In this document: one piece after another, positions 18,640 to 28,378 of the stretch
Numbering within the stretch: the first letter of the stretch is position 1
How the letters are laid out: the number at the start of each line of letters is the position of its first letter
Assembly (NCBI GenBank): GCA_017431685.1
Contig: JAFRKO010000037.1
Location: 1 to 64,000, forward strand
Length of the DNA: 64,000 nucleotides
Direction of reading: 5' to 3'
Origin: Mogibacterium sp.
Lineage (GTDB): Bacteria > Bacillota > Clostridia > Peptostreptococcales > Anaerovoracaceae
Made by a program: the position numbers and the translations under genes
The notes under the pieces: model-generated
The model's input: only the letters and a program-made list of their open reading frames with translations
Told to the model about the DNA's origin: nothing
Database searches by the model: none

Positions 18640-18873
18640 TCAGTTGAAAATAGCAACTATCGCCAGTGATACGACGATATAGATAATTGCACAGACTGTT
18701 GTTATCTTTGCAAGAAGTGCGTCATAGCCTCTGCTTTTTTTCTTTCCGAAGAGCTGTTCTGCTCCGCCTGCGATCGAACCCGAGAGTCCGTCGCTCTTAC
18801 TTGTCTGAAGAAGGATGCTCACGATGAGCACCAGGCTTGAAATCAAAAGGATTACCATTAAAGCAGTATGCAT
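18640..18873 (-). CDS. secG: Protein translocase subunit SecG
   Basis: A 77-residue inner-membrane protein of the SecYEG translocon. Two transmembrane helices (about residues 4-24 and 53-74) flank a polar loop with the typical SDGLSGSIAGGAEQLFGKKKSRGYDALL pattern, described here by its key runs SGSIAGGAEQLFG and KKSRG. I chose the ATG at 18873 because GGAGG lies 6 nt upstream; the in-frame TTG at 18885 falls inside that site. Location after tpiA mirrors the clostridial gap-pgk-tpiA-gpmI-eno-secG cluster, here without gpmI and eno. It is likely cotranscribed with the pyrophosphatase-like gene. Confidence 0.92.
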   Translation of the reverse strand: MHTALMVILLISSLVLIVSILLQTSKSDGLSGSIAGGAEQLFGKKKSRGYDALLAKITTVCAIIYIVVSLAIVAIFN

Positions 18874-18904
18874 TGTGTCCTCCAAAAAACTTAATTGAAA
18901 TATA

Positions 18905-18932
18905 AGACGCTCGGATAAATATCCGAACGTCT
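18905..18932 (-). terminator. Terminator of pgk-tpiA
   Basis: On the minus strand a 13-bp stem (18920-18932 with 18905-18917, one G-U pair) with a 2-nt spacer is followed by TTATATTT. It ends the tpiA transcript about 47 nt after the stop. The same hairpin would sit at the very 5' end of the secG transcript (see the promoter at 18934-18963). Confidence 0.8.
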
Positions 18933-18933
18933 A

Positions 18934-18963
18934 AAAATAACATAATCAATGACTTAATGTCAA
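18934..18963 (-). promoter_or_regulatory. Probable promoter of secG and the pyrophosphatase-like gene
   Basis: A consensus -35 TTGACA (18958-18963) is followed 18 nt later by TATTTT (18934-18939) on the minus strand. The start would fall near 18927, inside the preceding terminator hairpin. The -10 is imperfect, so this is a moderate call. Confidence 0.5.
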
Positions 18964-18978
18964 TTGGAACAGTTTTTT

Positions 18979-19737
18979 TTACAGTGAAGCAGCAGCTTCT
19001 GCGATAGCTGCGAAGTCATCAGCCTTGAGGCTTGCTCCGCCGATAAGTCCGCCGTTGATGTCAGGCTTCTCAAGGAGTTCCTTTGCGTTTGATGGCTTCA
19101 TGGATCCTCCGTAAAGGATGAGCATGCCGTCTCCGGTTGCGTTGTCATAGATACCTGAAACTACTCCTCTTATGAAAGCACACATGTCTTCAGCCTGCTC
19201 AGGAGTTGCGGTCTTTCCTGTACCGATAGCCCAGATAGGCTCATAAGCGATGACGATCTTAGCAGCGTCAGCAGCCGGAATATCTGCGAAATCTGCAATT
19301 ACCTGGCCTGCAACGAATGTCTGCTCTCCGCCCTGCTCTCTTACTTCGAGAGATTCACCAACGCAGAGGATAGGAGTGATGCCTGCTTCGATAAGAACCT
19401 TGAGCTTCTTGTTGACTGTCTCGTCAGTCTCGGCAAAGTATTCTCTTCTCTCGGAATGTCCGATCACGCAGTATTCTACTCCAAACTCCTGGAGCATAGC
19501 TACCGAAACCTCGCCTGTGAAAGCGCCCTTCGGCTCAAAATGAACGTTCTGAGCACCGAATCCGATGCCGGATCCCTCAAAAGCCTTACCGAGTTTCTCA
19601 AGTGCGGTAAATGGTGCGAGTACGCATACATCCTTAGCATTCGGAAGGTTCTTTGCCTTGAGTTCTTCAGCAAAAGCAACTGCTTCAGCTGAAGTCTTGT
19701 TCATTTTCCAGTTTCCTGCGATCAAAAATTTCTTCAT
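18979..19737 (-). CDS. tpiA: Triosephosphate isomerase
   Basis: A 252-residue TIM-barrel enzyme interconverting dihydroxyacetone phosphate and glyceraldehyde 3-phosphate in glycolysis. Active-site residues are visible: Asn and Lys in GNWKMNK (8-14), the catalytic His in [11 protein letters not shown] (about residue 94), and the catalytic Glu in [18 protein letters not shown] (about residue 165), which includes the flexible loop 6. GGGSMKP-type phosphate contact appears as [18 protein letters not shown] lies before the ATG. It is 17 nt after pgk and shares its promoter. Confidence 0.97.
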   Translation of the reverse strand: MKKFLIAGNWKMNKTSAEAVAFAEELKAKNLPNAKDVCVLAPFTALEKLGKAFEGSGIGFGAQNVHFEPKGAFTGEVSVAMLQEFGVEYCVIGHSERREYFAETDETVNKKLKVLIEAGITPILCVGESLEVREQGGEQTFVAGQVIADFADIPAADAAKIVIAYEPIWAIGTGKTATPEQAEDMCAFIRGVVSGIYDNATGDGMLILYGGSMKPSNAKELLEKPDINGGLIGGASLKADDFAAIAEAAASL

Positions 19738-19754
19738 GATGTTATTCCCCTCTC

Positions 19755-20939
19755 TTATTTATCATCAATTACTGCGATTCCCGGGAGCTCTTTTCCTTCA
19801 AGGAACTCAAGACTTGCGCCGCCGCCGGTACTGATATGTGTCATTTTATCTGCCACTCCGAATTTAGCTACTGCTGCAGCGCTGTCTCCGCCGCCGATAA
19901 CAGTTGTGGCATCAATTTCAGCAAGGCAATCAGCTATTGCTTTTGTACCTACTGCGAAGTTATCCATTTCGAATACACCCATAGGACCGTTCCAAACAAC
20001 AGTCTTTACCGTTTTGAGAGTATCTGTATAAAGCTTGATTGTTTCAGGTCCGATATCAAGGCCCATTCTGTCATCAGGGATCTCATCCACATCGTATACT
20101 CCATATGGCGAGTCATTTGAGAACTCATCAGCAGCTACAACATCTACAGGAAGCATGAAATTAACGCCCTTTTCTGCTGCTTTCCTGAGGATCTCTCCTG
20201 CAAGATCAAGTCCTTCTTCATCAAGAAGTGATTTTCCGATGGAGTAGCCCTGTGACTTGAAGAATGTATATGCCATTCCTCCTCCGATAATGAGAATGTC
20301 TACTTTGTCGAGCAGGTTGGTGATTACCGGGATCTTATCCTTGACCTTTGCACCGCCCATGATAGCAGCAAATGGTCTCTTCGGATTGTTTACTGCTTCT
20401 CCGAGGAATTTGAGTTCCTTCTCAATAAGGAATCCGGATACTGCAGGAATGTAATCTGCTATGCCTGCTGTTGAAGAGTGTGCTCTGTGTGCGGATCCGA
20501 AAGCATCCTGAACAAAGATGTCACCGAGTTCAGAAAGTTCCTTTGCGAATTCAGGATCGTTCTTTGTCTCTCCTGCTTTGTATCTTACGTTCTCGATGAG
20601 AAGCATTTCGCCGGCTTTGAGATCTTTAGCAGCAGCTTTTACGTTATCGTCCACAACTACATCAGAAGGAACGAACTTGACTTCCTTACCGGTCAGCTCA
20701 GCAAGTCTCTTGGCAACAGGTGCAAGGCTGAACTCTGGCTTTGGCTCACCCTTTGGTCTGCCCAGATGCGACATGAGTACTACAGCAGCTCCGTTCTCGA
20801 GAAGATACTCGATGCTCGGAAGAGCCGCTCTGATGCGGATATCATCGGTAATAGTATCGCCGTCGAGCGGTACATTGAAATCGCATCTAACAACTGCCTT
20901 TTTGCCGGCCCAGTCAATGTCTCTAATGGTCTTTTTCAT
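19755..20939 (-). CDS. pgk: Phosphoglycerate kinase
   Basis: A 394-residue glycolytic kinase that makes ATP from 1,3-bisphosphoglycerate. The substrate loop RCDFNVPLD is at residues 18-26. [25 protein letters not shown] and the nucleotide-binding [12 protein letters not shown] and GGGDSAAA motifs all appear in order. Length is typical. I chose the ATG at 20939, preceded by AAGGAGAG; an in-frame upstream ATG at 20990 would add 17 unrelated residues. It heads a two-gene glycolytic unit with tpiA. Confidence 0.97.
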   Translation of the reverse strand: MKKTIRDIDWAGKKAVVRCDFNVPLDGDTITDDIRIRAALPSIEYLLENGAAVVLMSHLGRPKGEPKPEFSLAPVAKRLAELTGKEVKFVPSDVVVDDNVKAAAKDLKAGEMLLIENVRYKAGETKNDPEFAKELSELGDIFVQDAFGSAHRAHSSTAGIADYIPAVSGFLIEKELKFLGEAVNNPKRPFAAIMGGAKVKDKIPVITNLLDKVDILIIGGGMAYTFFKSQGYSIGKSLLDEEGLDLAGEILRKAAEKGVNFMLPVDVVAADEFSNDSPYGVYDVDEIPDDRMGLDIGPETIKLYTDTLKTVKTVVWNGPMGVFEMDNFAVGTKAIADCLAEIDATTVIGGGDSAAAVAKFGVADKMTHISTGGGASLEFLEGKELPGIAVIDDK

Positions 20940-21026
20940 ATATGACTCTCCTTTTTTTGTTACAGGAAACACTGTCTTGATCTGTGACATTTAATATGCC
21001 TTTAAAAAACCTTATCTATCTTTTTA

Positions 21027-21055
21027 ATTTTATCAAAATGCTGTGCGCGTTTAAA
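21027..21055 (-). promoter_or_regulatory. Promoter of pgk-tpiA
   Basis: TTTAAA (21050-21055) and TAAAAT (21027-21032) lie 17 nt apart on the minus strand, with an extended TGA before the -10. The predicted leader is about 80 nt long. Confidence 0.6.
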
Positions 21056-21096
21056 GAGTTAAATAATAATGGCTGAACAGTAAAACGTTTCCCTGA

Positions 21097-24000
21097 TCAC
21101 ACACCCAAGTCTATATCTATAACGCTGCCTTCTCTTGTTTTTGTCACCTTTATTTGCTGAGGAATGTTTTCCTTAAGCTCTTCTCTATGGCTTATGATAC
21201 CAACGATCTTGTTGGTACTTGAAAGATTCAGCAATATGTCCATTGCATTTTCAATAGATTTCCGGTCAAGTGTGCCAAAGCCCTCATCAATGAAAAGTGC
21301 ATCCATCTGGATCCCTCCGGCATTTGTCGAGACGGTATCCGAGAGCCCTAAAGCAAGGCTCAGTGATGCTTTGAAACTTTCTCCTCCGGAAAGATTTCCA
21401 ACCGGTCTCCGATGTCCTGTGTGGTTGTCCAGTACTTCAAGATCAAGAAATGTGTTGCTTCTTTTTCCCAGGGAATCTTCCTGTCTGAACAGCTCAAATT
21501 GTCCGTCGCTCATAGGAAGCAGCCTTTTGTTTGCAGCGTGTATGATTCCATCAAAGCCAGTTGCCTGTATGTATTGTTCAAGAGTGATCTTCCCATTCCT
21601 TGTCTGTCCCCTTACAAGGTCATACAGCGTCTTCATTATGGTGTAGTTCTTTCTGGCAGATTCCAGCTTCTCAATCTGATTCTCTATATTTGTCTTCTTA
21701 TCAGAATTCGTTGTTATCCTGAGATCTATTTCTGTCTTCCTGCTTCTTGATGCATTTACTATATCCCGTTGCCTATCTACCTCATTATTTAACACATCAA
21801 TATCTGTAAGAATCTTCCCTTCTGCATCTTTCTCCGCCTGAATCAGCTGCGTTTTAATTAGTTCAGCAGAGGTCTCATAACACTTTATTTCCTCATCAGT
21901 TTCCTTGATTACTTCATCAGTAACTATAAACTGCTTCATCGTCTCAATATCATTAAACTCATATTCCTTCAGTTTTTTATTAAGGTTGTCCTCAAGCTCA
22001 TTTTCATCTTTCTTTAAACGCTCCAGGCTATCCTCAAGGGTTGCGATTGAAGCCTTCTTTTCTGCAACTGCAGTCTCTGCGGCATTTTTCTTTTCGTCTG
22101 CTGTTTTTATAGTATTTATCAGTTCTTTTGCTTTTTCTTCTGCTTCCTTTTTTCTTTCCTCTGCCTTTTCCCAGGAATCGAAAGCAAGTTCTCCTATGCT
22201 TTTAAGAGAAGTGTTCGCTTCTGTCAGTTTCAACGATACATCATGCAAGTCCGCTGTAATCAACTTTTTTTGTTCATTGACTGAATCGGTGTCCTCTCCC
22301 TGAGCTTTCTTCAGCAGTGTTCGGGTCTCCTCCAAAGTCGTGCAGTCTTTCTCAACCTGAGATTTTTTCTCCTCATTATCAGTGATGAGCTGTTCAACAC
22401 CAGCTTTTGTATTTTTTACGACTTCTAAAATTTCATCAATATTGTCTGAATCCGCACTTGCTGTAATTAATTCATTATTGAAGCACTTGGATGCGGCTTC
22501 TCTGATATTATCTTCTGCACCTTTCAATGCGGTTCTTTCTACTGTTACATTCTGTAGTGCGGTATTTTTTGATTCCAGAGCATCATTCTCTTTTTTCTTA
22601 AGCTGATTTAGTTTCTCCTCAGTAACACTGTTTTCCGGCAGAATTGCCGGTTCCGGGTGATGTGCTGATCCGCAGACAGGACATTTTTTTCCCTCCTCGA
22701 GGCCTTTTGCCAGGATCCCGGCCTGATTCTGCTCATATAATCTTTCAGCATCACGTCTTGCATCCAGAGCCACATCATAATCGTTTTCTGCCTGTTTAAA
22801 TGTTTCCTGTTCTTTCCTCAGATTTTCTGAGTGAAGCCTGCGGTTCTCCATTTTTTCTCCGAGTATATTCTGAAGATCTTTTCTCAGCGCTTTAAGTGAA
22901 CTATCCAGACTATTAAGCGAGTTAAGTTCATTCGGCTTATCACTAAGTGACTCGATCGTTTTCTTATAGCTTGCAATGCATTCCTTCAGCTTTTTCTCGT
23001 TTTCTTCTGTTTCTTTTTCTCTTATTTTTAAAGCTTCTTGCCTTTCTTCAAGTTTATCGATTTCCGTCCTGAGCTCATCGCGCCTTATGTAATCCTGCTT
23101 CTGTCTTGCAATAGCTTCGGCTTCTCTGGTGAGACCATCAGCCTGAGGGCGCTTTTCTTCTGAAGCATTAAAATTTTCCTCTGCCTTTTTTGCTTCTTCT
23201 GTAAGCTTGTTTAATTGTTCATTACTGTCACTGATATCTTTTTCTGCATCCGTTTTTTCTTTGCATTTTGCAGTCCAGCTGTTGAAAGCCGGTGCTACAT
23301 TATATGAAGCTGTTTTCTGTCTTTCGAGCTTCCGGCTGAGCTTATCCATCTCCGGCTTCTTCTCATCCAGCTTCTCCTTCTCTTCTTTCAGATTATTAAG
23401 CCTGTTTATGAAGCTATTATTGATTTCTGCCGTAGCAAGATTTTCCTTGAGCCTATCGAGCACTTTTTCTTCAGCTTTGATCTGCTCTGCGATCATTTCT
23501 GAAGACTCTTTATCATTTGTGATAATCCTTCCAATCACATCAACAAACTCATCTGCATTCCATGCACTTCCGCTTGACGATGCTTTGCTCTGAAGCTCAA
23601 TCAGTTCAGTCTCAAGTTCAGAACCCTCCGGGGTAGCAGCATCGCAGAAATACTGTATAATACTGTTTTCTGTCCGCACCTTCTCCTTGCTGCCAGCATC
23701 CAGCCGATCCTTCAGTCTGTACTCTATGTTCTTGTAGTTTTCCGTCATGAAGATAGTTCGCAGTATCTCCGTCCTTTGCTCCGTCCTGGCAAACAGCAGA
23801 TCCCGAAACTCTCCCTGTGCTATCATGGCAATCTGCTTAAACTGCTTTTCATCAACATGCAGCAGATCTTTTACTGCATTTTCGACCGGTTTAAGACCTT
23901 CGACCGGAGCCTTGCCCTCCTCATGGAACTCGGCTGTTTCCTGCTGCTGAACGGTGCCTTCGCCGCGCAGCTTCTTTCTTTCATAGGAAGGTCTTCTGAG

Positions 24001-24279
24001 CACATGGTAGTTCTTACCCTGATGAGAAAAATAGAAATCTACATAGCTTTCGCAGTCCGGAGCAGCATACTCGCTTCTCAGGTTTTTAGTGTCACGATAG
24101 CGGCCGCTTGTAGACCCATAAAGAGCATAGCAGATGGCATCGAAAATAGTTGTTTTACCGGCTCCGGTATCTCCTGCTATAAGGAACAGCCCTCTCTCCT
24201 CAAACTGATCGAATCTTATTTCAGGTATTTTACCTGCGTATGGACCGAAAGCACTGATTTTAAGCTTAATCGGCTTCAT
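21097..24279 (-). CDS. sbcC: Exonuclease subunit SbcC
   Basis: A 1060-residue SMC-like ATPase of the SbcCD (Mre11-Rad50 type) nuclease that opens hairpins and processes blocked DNA ends. Walker A is GDTGAGKTTIFDAICYALYG near residues 36-55. Long heptad-repeat coiled coils flank a zinc hook CPVCGSAHHPEP near residue 533. The ABC signature LSGGESFKASLSLALGLSD and Walker B DALFIDEGFGTLD are near the C-terminus. It overlaps the sbcD end by 14 nt. High Lys/Glu content reflects the coiled coil. Confidence 0.93.
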   Translation of the reverse strand: MKPIKLKISAFGPYAGKIPEIRFDQFEERGLFLIAGDTGAGKTTIFDAICYALYGSTSGRYRDTKNLRSEYAAPDCESYVDFYFSHQGKNYHVLRRPSYERKKLRGEGTVQQQETAEFHEEGKAPVEGLKPVENAVKDLLHVDEKQFKQIAMIAQGEFRDLLFARTEQRTEILRTIFMTENYKNIEYRLKDRLDAGSKEKVRTENSIIQYFCDAATPEGSELETELIELQSKASSSGSAWNADEFVDVIGRIITNDKESSEMIAEQIKAEEKVLDRLKENLATAEINNSFINRLNNLKEEKEKLDEKKPEMDKLSRKLERQKTASYNVAPAFNSWTAKCKEKTDAEKDISDSNEQLNKLTEEAKKAEENFNASEEKRPQADGLTREAEAIARQKQDYIRRDELRTEIDKLEERQEALKIREKETEENEKKLKECIASYKKTIESLSDKPNELNSLNSLDSSLKALRKDLQNILGEKMENRRLHSENLRKEQETFKQAENDYDVALDARRDAERLYEQNQAGILAKGLEEGKKCPVCGSAHHPEPAILPENSVTEEKLNQLKKKENDALESKNTALQNVTVERTALKGAEDNIREAASKCFNNELITASADSDNIDEILEVVKNTKAGVEQLITDNEEKKSQVEKDCTTLEETRTLLKKAQGEDTDSVNEQKKLITADLHDVSLKLTEANTSLKSIGELAFDSWEKAEERKKEAEEKAKELINTIKTADEKKNAAETAVAEKKASIATLEDSLERLKKDENELEDNLNKKLKEYEFNDIETMKQFIVTDEVIKETDEEIKCYETSAELIKTQLIQAEKDAEGKILTDIDVLNNEVDRQRDIVNASRSRKTEIDLRITTNSDKKTNIENQIEKLESARKNYTIMKTLYDLVRGQTRNGKITLEQYIQATGFDGIIHAANKRLLPMSDGQFELFRQEDSLGKRSNTFLDLEVLDNHTGHRRPVGNLSGGESFKASLSLALGLSDTVSTNAGGIQMDALFIDEGFGTLDRKSIENAMDILLNLSSTNKIVGIISHREELKENIPQQIKVTKTREGSVIDIDLGV

Positions 24280-25420
24280 TGATCACACCTGCCTCTCTTG
24301 CGACTGACATCATTACATCAAGTTCCTCATCGCTGATATCCACTCCGTACATCTTCAGATAGAAGTCTGAAATAATCTCTTCAAAGGATTTGTCGCTTAC
24401 TATATCTCCTATATCAAAATTCTCTATTTCCTTTGTGTGAGAGTTTTGATAATCGATTTTTACTGTATTTAGATAATACTGCTGCACTATCCCCATAACA
24501 TCGTTGATGATCTCTTCATCCGTTAGAGTTACGTATATATAATCATCAGGATCAACGATATTTTCTTCTTTCAGGATCTGATTGAGTTTTCCTGTGATAT
24601 GTCTGAGATCCCTGAACGGGCTCAGCCGGAGCAGCTCAATTTCTACTGATCCTTTTTCTCCGATATTTATCAGAGGAACTGATTTGCTGCTGAAAGCCTC
24701 ATTTAATGAGTATTTAAGAACAGAACCTGAGTATCTTATATGATCATAGCCTACACTCTGCGGAGAATGCAGATGCCCTAAAGCTACATAGTCAAAGTCT
24801 TTAAATATCTCACTGCTTATCTGTTCAACAAGCCCCACATTCTGAACAGAGGCACCTTCAGAACCGGCAATCTGAGGCGATGAATCGCCCGTAACAAACT
24901 GATGCGCGATCAGAATATTCCTTTCCGACCAATCGACGTCTGCCTGCTCTATTACTGTTCTCACTGCATCTTCATATGTCTCAATTGAGTTATCATTACA
25001 ATAATATCTTACCCGTGAAGCTTTGATGAATGGCAGCATATAAATATTCAATTCGCCGAATTCATCTTCTGTCGTTGCTTTTACCAGCTCACCATTGAAT
25101 TTTGAAGTGATATGGATACCCCTGCTTGAAAAAAGTCTGCTGCCGTACTCAAGTCTGTCTTCTGAGTCATGATTACCGCTGATAATATATGTTTTGATAC
25201 ACATTGCTGCAAGTTTGCTGAGAAAGCTGTCTAACAGATTTACTGCAGCTTCCGAAGGCAGGCTCCGGTCATAAACATCACCCGCTATCAGGACAGCGTT
25301 TACATCTTTTTCTTTAACAATGTCCAGTATCTGATTCAGTATATATTCCTGATCCCTGATAAGACTGTACTCACCCAGAGTCTTTCCAAGATGCAGATCA
25401 CCTAAATGTATTATCCTCAT
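24266..25420 (-). CDS. sbcD: Exonuclease subunit SbcD
   Basis: A 384-residue metallophosphoesterase, the nuclease partner of SbcC. The five metal-binding motifs appear in order: GDLHLGKT (residues 7-14), GDVYDR (about 47-52), SGNHDSEDR (about 79-87), AHQFVTG and ALGHLHSPQ. The C-terminal 100 or so residues form the capping and SbcC-binding part. GAGGAA precedes the ATG. It opens the two-gene sbcDC operon; I see no convincing promoter in the 114-nt gap upstream, which holds the nth terminators. Confidence 0.93.
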   Translation of the reverse strand: MRIIHLGDLHLGKTLGEYSLIRDQEYILNQILDIVKEKDVNAVLIAGDVYDRSLPSEAAVNLLDSFLSKLAAMCIKTYIISGNHDSEDRLEYGSRLFSSRGIHITSKFNGELVKATTEDEFGELNIYMLPFIKASRVRYYCNDNSIETYEDAVRTVIEQADVDWSERNILIAHQFVTGDSSPQIAGSEGASVQNVGLVEQISSEIFKDFDYVALGHLHSPQSVGYDHIRYSGSVLKYSLNEAFSSKSVPLINIGEKGSVEIELLRLSPFRDLRHITGKLNQILKEENIVDPDDYIYVTLTDEEIINDVMGIVQQYYLNTVKIDYQNSHTKEIENFDIGDIVSDKSFEEIISDFYLKMYGVDISDEELDVMMSVAREAGVINEAD

Positions 25421-25457
25421 GTCTGTACTTCCTCACTGAAAATCGTTCCTAAATAAA

Positions 25458-25510
25458 AAGGGCATACTACATCAGCCTGCCCTTCAGTTTAACAGGCAGA
25501 ATGGCCTGTT
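25458..25510 (-). terminator. Terminator region after nth
   Basis: Two adjacent hairpins lie between nth and sbcD. The stronger on the minus strand pairs AAGGGCA with TGCCCTT (25478-25484 with 25458-25464) and runs into TTTATTTAG. A second, AACAGGC (25491-25497) with GCCTGTT (25504-25510), precedes it. Confidence 0.7.
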
Positions 25511-25534
25511 TTGTATGACGGCTTAAAATGGATT

Positions 25535-26185
25535 TCATTCCAGGCCTTCCGTTTTATTATACAGGCACAGATCTGCAAGAAGGCAATTGCCGCAGTCCGG
25601 TCTGCGTGCATGACATACTTTTCTGCCATGGAATATCAGCAGGTGGTGTGATCTCGACCACTGATCCTCCGGCAGCCTGTCCATTAGCATCTTCTCCACG
25701 CCTTCAGGATCCTTCGCGCAGGTCAGACCTATTCGGTTAGAAACTCTGAAGACATGCGTATCGACTGCTATACGGGCTTCTCCGAAGCCCTCTGCAAGTA
25801 CAACGTTTGCCGTCTTTCTGCCTACTCCCGGAAGTCTGACAAGTTCTTCGTAGCATCCCGGTACTTCGCCGCCGTAATCAGAGACAAGCATTTTTGACAT
25901 GGCCACAAGATTCTTCGATTTGTTTTTATAGAGTCCTATGGTCTTTATGATCTCCTGCACCTCGATCGGGTCGGCTTCCGCCATGGCTTCTGCCGTAGGA
26001 TACTTCGCAAAAAGAACAGGTGTCACTTTGTTGACTGATACGTCTGTTGTCTGCGCAGACAGCATAACAGCCGCAAGCAGCTGGAAATGCGTTCCGAAAT
26101 CAAGCGCGCATGCTGCTTCAGGATGCATGATCTCTAGTCTGTCCATTATTACAGGTATGTGTTTATCAGGAATAAGTTCTTTCAT
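25535..26185 (-). CDS. nth: Endonuclease III (DNA glycosylase/AP lyase)
   Basis: A 216-residue base-excision repair enzyme that removes oxidised pyrimidines. The helix-hairpin-helix LPGVGRKTANVVLAEGFG (about residues 110-127) contains the catalytic lysine, and the catalytic aspartate follows in AVDTHVFRVSNRIGL. The C-terminal [4Fe-4S] cluster motif C-x6-C-x2-C-x5-C reads CHARRPDCGNCLLADLC. AAAGGAAG precedes the ATG. It follows the M50 protease gene across a weak hairpin. Confidence 0.95.
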   Translation of the reverse strand: MKELIPDKHIPVIMDRLEIMHPEAACALDFGTHFQLLAAVMLSAQTTDVSVNKVTPVLFAKYPTAEAMAEADPIEVQEIIKTIGLYKNKSKNLVAMSKMLVSDYGGEVPGCYEELVRLPGVGRKTANVVLAEGFGEARIAVDTHVFRVSNRIGLTCAKDPEGVEKMLMDRLPEDQWSRSHHLLIFHGRKVCHARRPDCGNCLLADLCLYNKTEGLE

Positions 26186-26211
26186 TTTAAACTTCCTTTA
26201 ATATCAGAGAA

Positions 26212-26232
26212 GCAGCAGCCTGAAGCTGCTGC
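26212..26232 (-). terminator. Weak hairpin between the M50 protease gene and nth
   Basis: GCAGCAGC (26212-26219) pairs with GCTGCTGC (26225-26232) around a 5-nt loop. The minus-strand tail TTCTCTGATATT is only mildly U-rich, so termination may be partial. Confidence 0.45.
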
Positions 26233-26245
26233 CGTATAAAAAGCT

Positions 26246-26866
26246 TTATAACAGAACCCCGAGTATCATTGATACAAGCGGAGTTATTATACGATCAGTC
26301 ACATTGAACACGATCAGCGCGAGCAGTATCCATGTACCGTATTGATACACTTTATACCACCAGCTGTATCTGTCCAGCCTGAATATCTGAGTCAGTATCC
26401 CCCATCCGTCGAGCGGAGGGCACGGTATCAGATTGAATATCATGAGAACTATATTTATGCTGACGATATAAAACAGCATGAGGTAAATATTGTATATTAG
26501 ATCAGATGCGGCAACTCCGCTGAATGCCTTCACCATTGCTCTTGCCGGAATCGAGAAGATTACTGCGAGAAGCAGGTTCATAGTAACCCCTGCAATGCCG
26601 ACCAGAAATTCATCTCTCCTCCTGTGTTTGTAATAGCCCGGATCGATCTGTACTGGTTTCCCCCAGCCGAATCCTACCAGAAGAAGCGCCAGGAATCCTA
26701 TAGGATCTATGTGAGCAAGCGGATTTACGGTTACTCTGCCCTGTCTGCGTGGTGTAGGGTCGCCAAGCCTGTCGGACATCCAGGCGTGTGCGAACTCGTG
26801 AAAACTCAGTCCGATTATGATGCCGGGAAGCATCAGTAATTTTGTAAGGATAATGTCTGCGTTCAA
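26246..26866 (-). CDS. Site-2 protease-like membrane metallopeptidase (M50 family)
   Basis: A 206-residue polytopic membrane protein of the small M50B type. The zinc motif HEFAH is at residues 24-28, within a hydrophobic helix. The second conserved motif NLIPCPPLDGWGIL supplies the third zinc ligand (Asp). At least four further transmembrane segments are visible. Such proteins cleave within membranes, but the substrate is unknown. The start is a TTG at 26866, preceded by AAAGGAG at ideal spacing; the next ATG (26833) lacks a site. It lies 27 nt after cls at the tail of the plsX-to-cls operon. Confidence 0.85.
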   Translation of the reverse strand: MNADIILTKLLMLPGIIIGLSFHEFAHAWMSDRLGDPTPRRQGRVTVNPLAHIDPIGFLALLLVGFGWGKPVQIDPGYYKHRRRDEFLVGIAGVTMNLLLAVIFSIPARAMVKAFSGVAASDLIYNIYLMLFYIVSINIVLMIFNLIPCPPLDGWGILTQIFRLDRYSWWYKVYQYGTWILLALIVFNVTDRIITPLVSMILGVLL

Positions 26867-26893
26867 TTGAGCGCTCCTTTCTTTTATTAAATT

Positions 26894-28378
26894 CTAAAGG
26901 ATCTCTGTAAGCAGCCTTGAAATCGATTCAGCTGCTCTTTCTGCATTTGAGATCCTGTCTCTGTCATCCTGTGTATACGGTCTTGAAAGATTGATGTCTG
27001 TCATGAATCTTTCATCAAGTTCCTCTGTGACATCCCTGTCATAAATAAATGCGTTCGACTCAAAGTTGAGTCTGAAGCTTCTGTTATCGAAATTAGCGGA
27101 TCCGACCGTACATACCTCTCCGTCTATACTAAGGGTTTTGGCATGCATAAATCCGTTTTCATAAATATAAATTCTTGCGCCGTCATTTATCAGTCTTCCT
27201 GCATTGTACAGCGTTGTCCTGTAAACAAACGGGTGGTCGGGCATGCATGGAATCATTATTCTGACGTCTATGCCTGATCTTGCCGCCATGCGTAGCGATT
27301 CCATCATCGGCTCATCAGGCACAAGATAAGGTGTCTGAATATATATATTCTTTCTGGCATTCGTAATCATTTTCATGAATGCCATCTTGATTTCTTCCTT
27401 CTCGGATTCCGGCCCGCATGAGACTATCTGGATCGGTATATCACCTGTTTCTGTCCTGAGAGCATATCTGACTGACTGATCGATCAGGTCGATATTTTCT
27501 TTAGAGGCATATCGCCAGTCCATGTAAAACCGCTCGTTCAGTGTTGTAAGAGCGTTGCCTCTTATTATGAGCTGCGTGTCTCTCCAGTACCCGAACTTTT
27601 TCTTATATCCGAGATATTCTTTGGCAATATTGAATCCGCCGATATAACCTATCTCATTATCAATGATCGCAAGCTTACGGTGATTGCGGTAGTTGATCCG
27701 TAAGTACAGATGCCTTATTAAAGGCTTGAAGAAGAAGGCATATGTTCCGCCTGCTTTTTTAAACGCCCTTAATTCTGAATAGCCTATGCTGCGGCTGCCC
27801 AATGCGTCCATCAGGAGCCTTACTTTTACACCTTCACTTGCTTTCTTTGTAAGAAGTTCGATGAGCCTCTTTCCGACAAAATCATCTTTGACTATGTAAT
27901 AGCATAGCTTGATGGTATATTTGGCGTTCTCGATATCGCTGCACAGTCTCTCGAACATTTCCTTCCCATCAGTAATGATTTCTACACTGTCATTTGCAGT
28001 GAGAAGTGAATCAGCATACTCAATGTTCATGCGAATCATTTCTTTCCAACGGCTGGTAACATCGTCGTCATCGACCGGTATGCTCTGCTGTACCGCTTCC
28101 TTTTGCCATCCCAGCAGTGTTTTCTTGCCTTCTTTCTCGTCTTCGGTCATTTTGAATATCTGCTGTCTGGCAATATTCTGAGAAAAGATCAGATAGAGCA
28201 GCAGTCCTGCTGCAGGTACCATGAACAGCACCATTATCCAGGCCATGGTCGCCGAAGGTGATTTTGAATCGTCAAAGAATATAAGTCCCAGCGCAATAAG
28301 AGCGTTCAGGACATAAATAATGACCATGATGTGTGACAATGTGAAAAACTGCAGGAATTGCTCCAGTATGCCTGTCAT
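26894..28378 (-). CDS. cls: Cardiolipin synthase (phospholipase D family)
   Basis: A 494-residue membrane enzyme that joins two phosphatidylglycerols into cardiolipin. Two N-terminal transmembrane helices (about residues 13-34 and 44-66) are followed by two PLD domains. The HKD motifs are NYRNHRKLAIIDNEIGYIGG near residue 230 and FMHAKTLSIDGEVCTVGSAN near residue 408. The start overlaps the miaB stop by 4 nt (ATGA). Its operon also holds plsX, plsY and gpsA, so the cluster covers phosphatidic acid synthesis through to cardiolipin. Confidence 0.92.
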   Translation of the reverse strand: MTGILEQFLQFFTLSHIMVIIYVLNALIALGLIFFDDSKSPSATMAWIMVLFMVPAAGLLLYLIFSQNIARQQIFKMTEDEKEGKKTLLGWQKEAVQQSIPVDDDDVTSRWKEMIRMNIEYADSLLTANDSVEIITDGKEMFERLCSDIENAKYTIKLCYYIVKDDFVGKRLIELLTKKASEGVKVRLLMDALGSRSIGYSELRAFKKAGGTYAFFFKPLIRHLYLRINYRNHRKLAIIDNEIGYIGGFNIAKEYLGYKKKFGYWRDTQLIIRGNALTTLNERFYMDWRYASKENIDLIDQSVRYALRTETGDIPIQIVSCGPESEKEEIKMAFMKMITNARKNIYIQTPYLVPDEPMMESLRMAARSGIDVRIMIPCMPDHPFVYRTTLYNAGRLINDGARIYIYENGFMHAKTLSIDGEVCTVGSANFDNRSFRLNFESNAFIYDRDVTEELDERFMTDINLSRPYTQDDRDRISNAERAAESISRLLTEIL

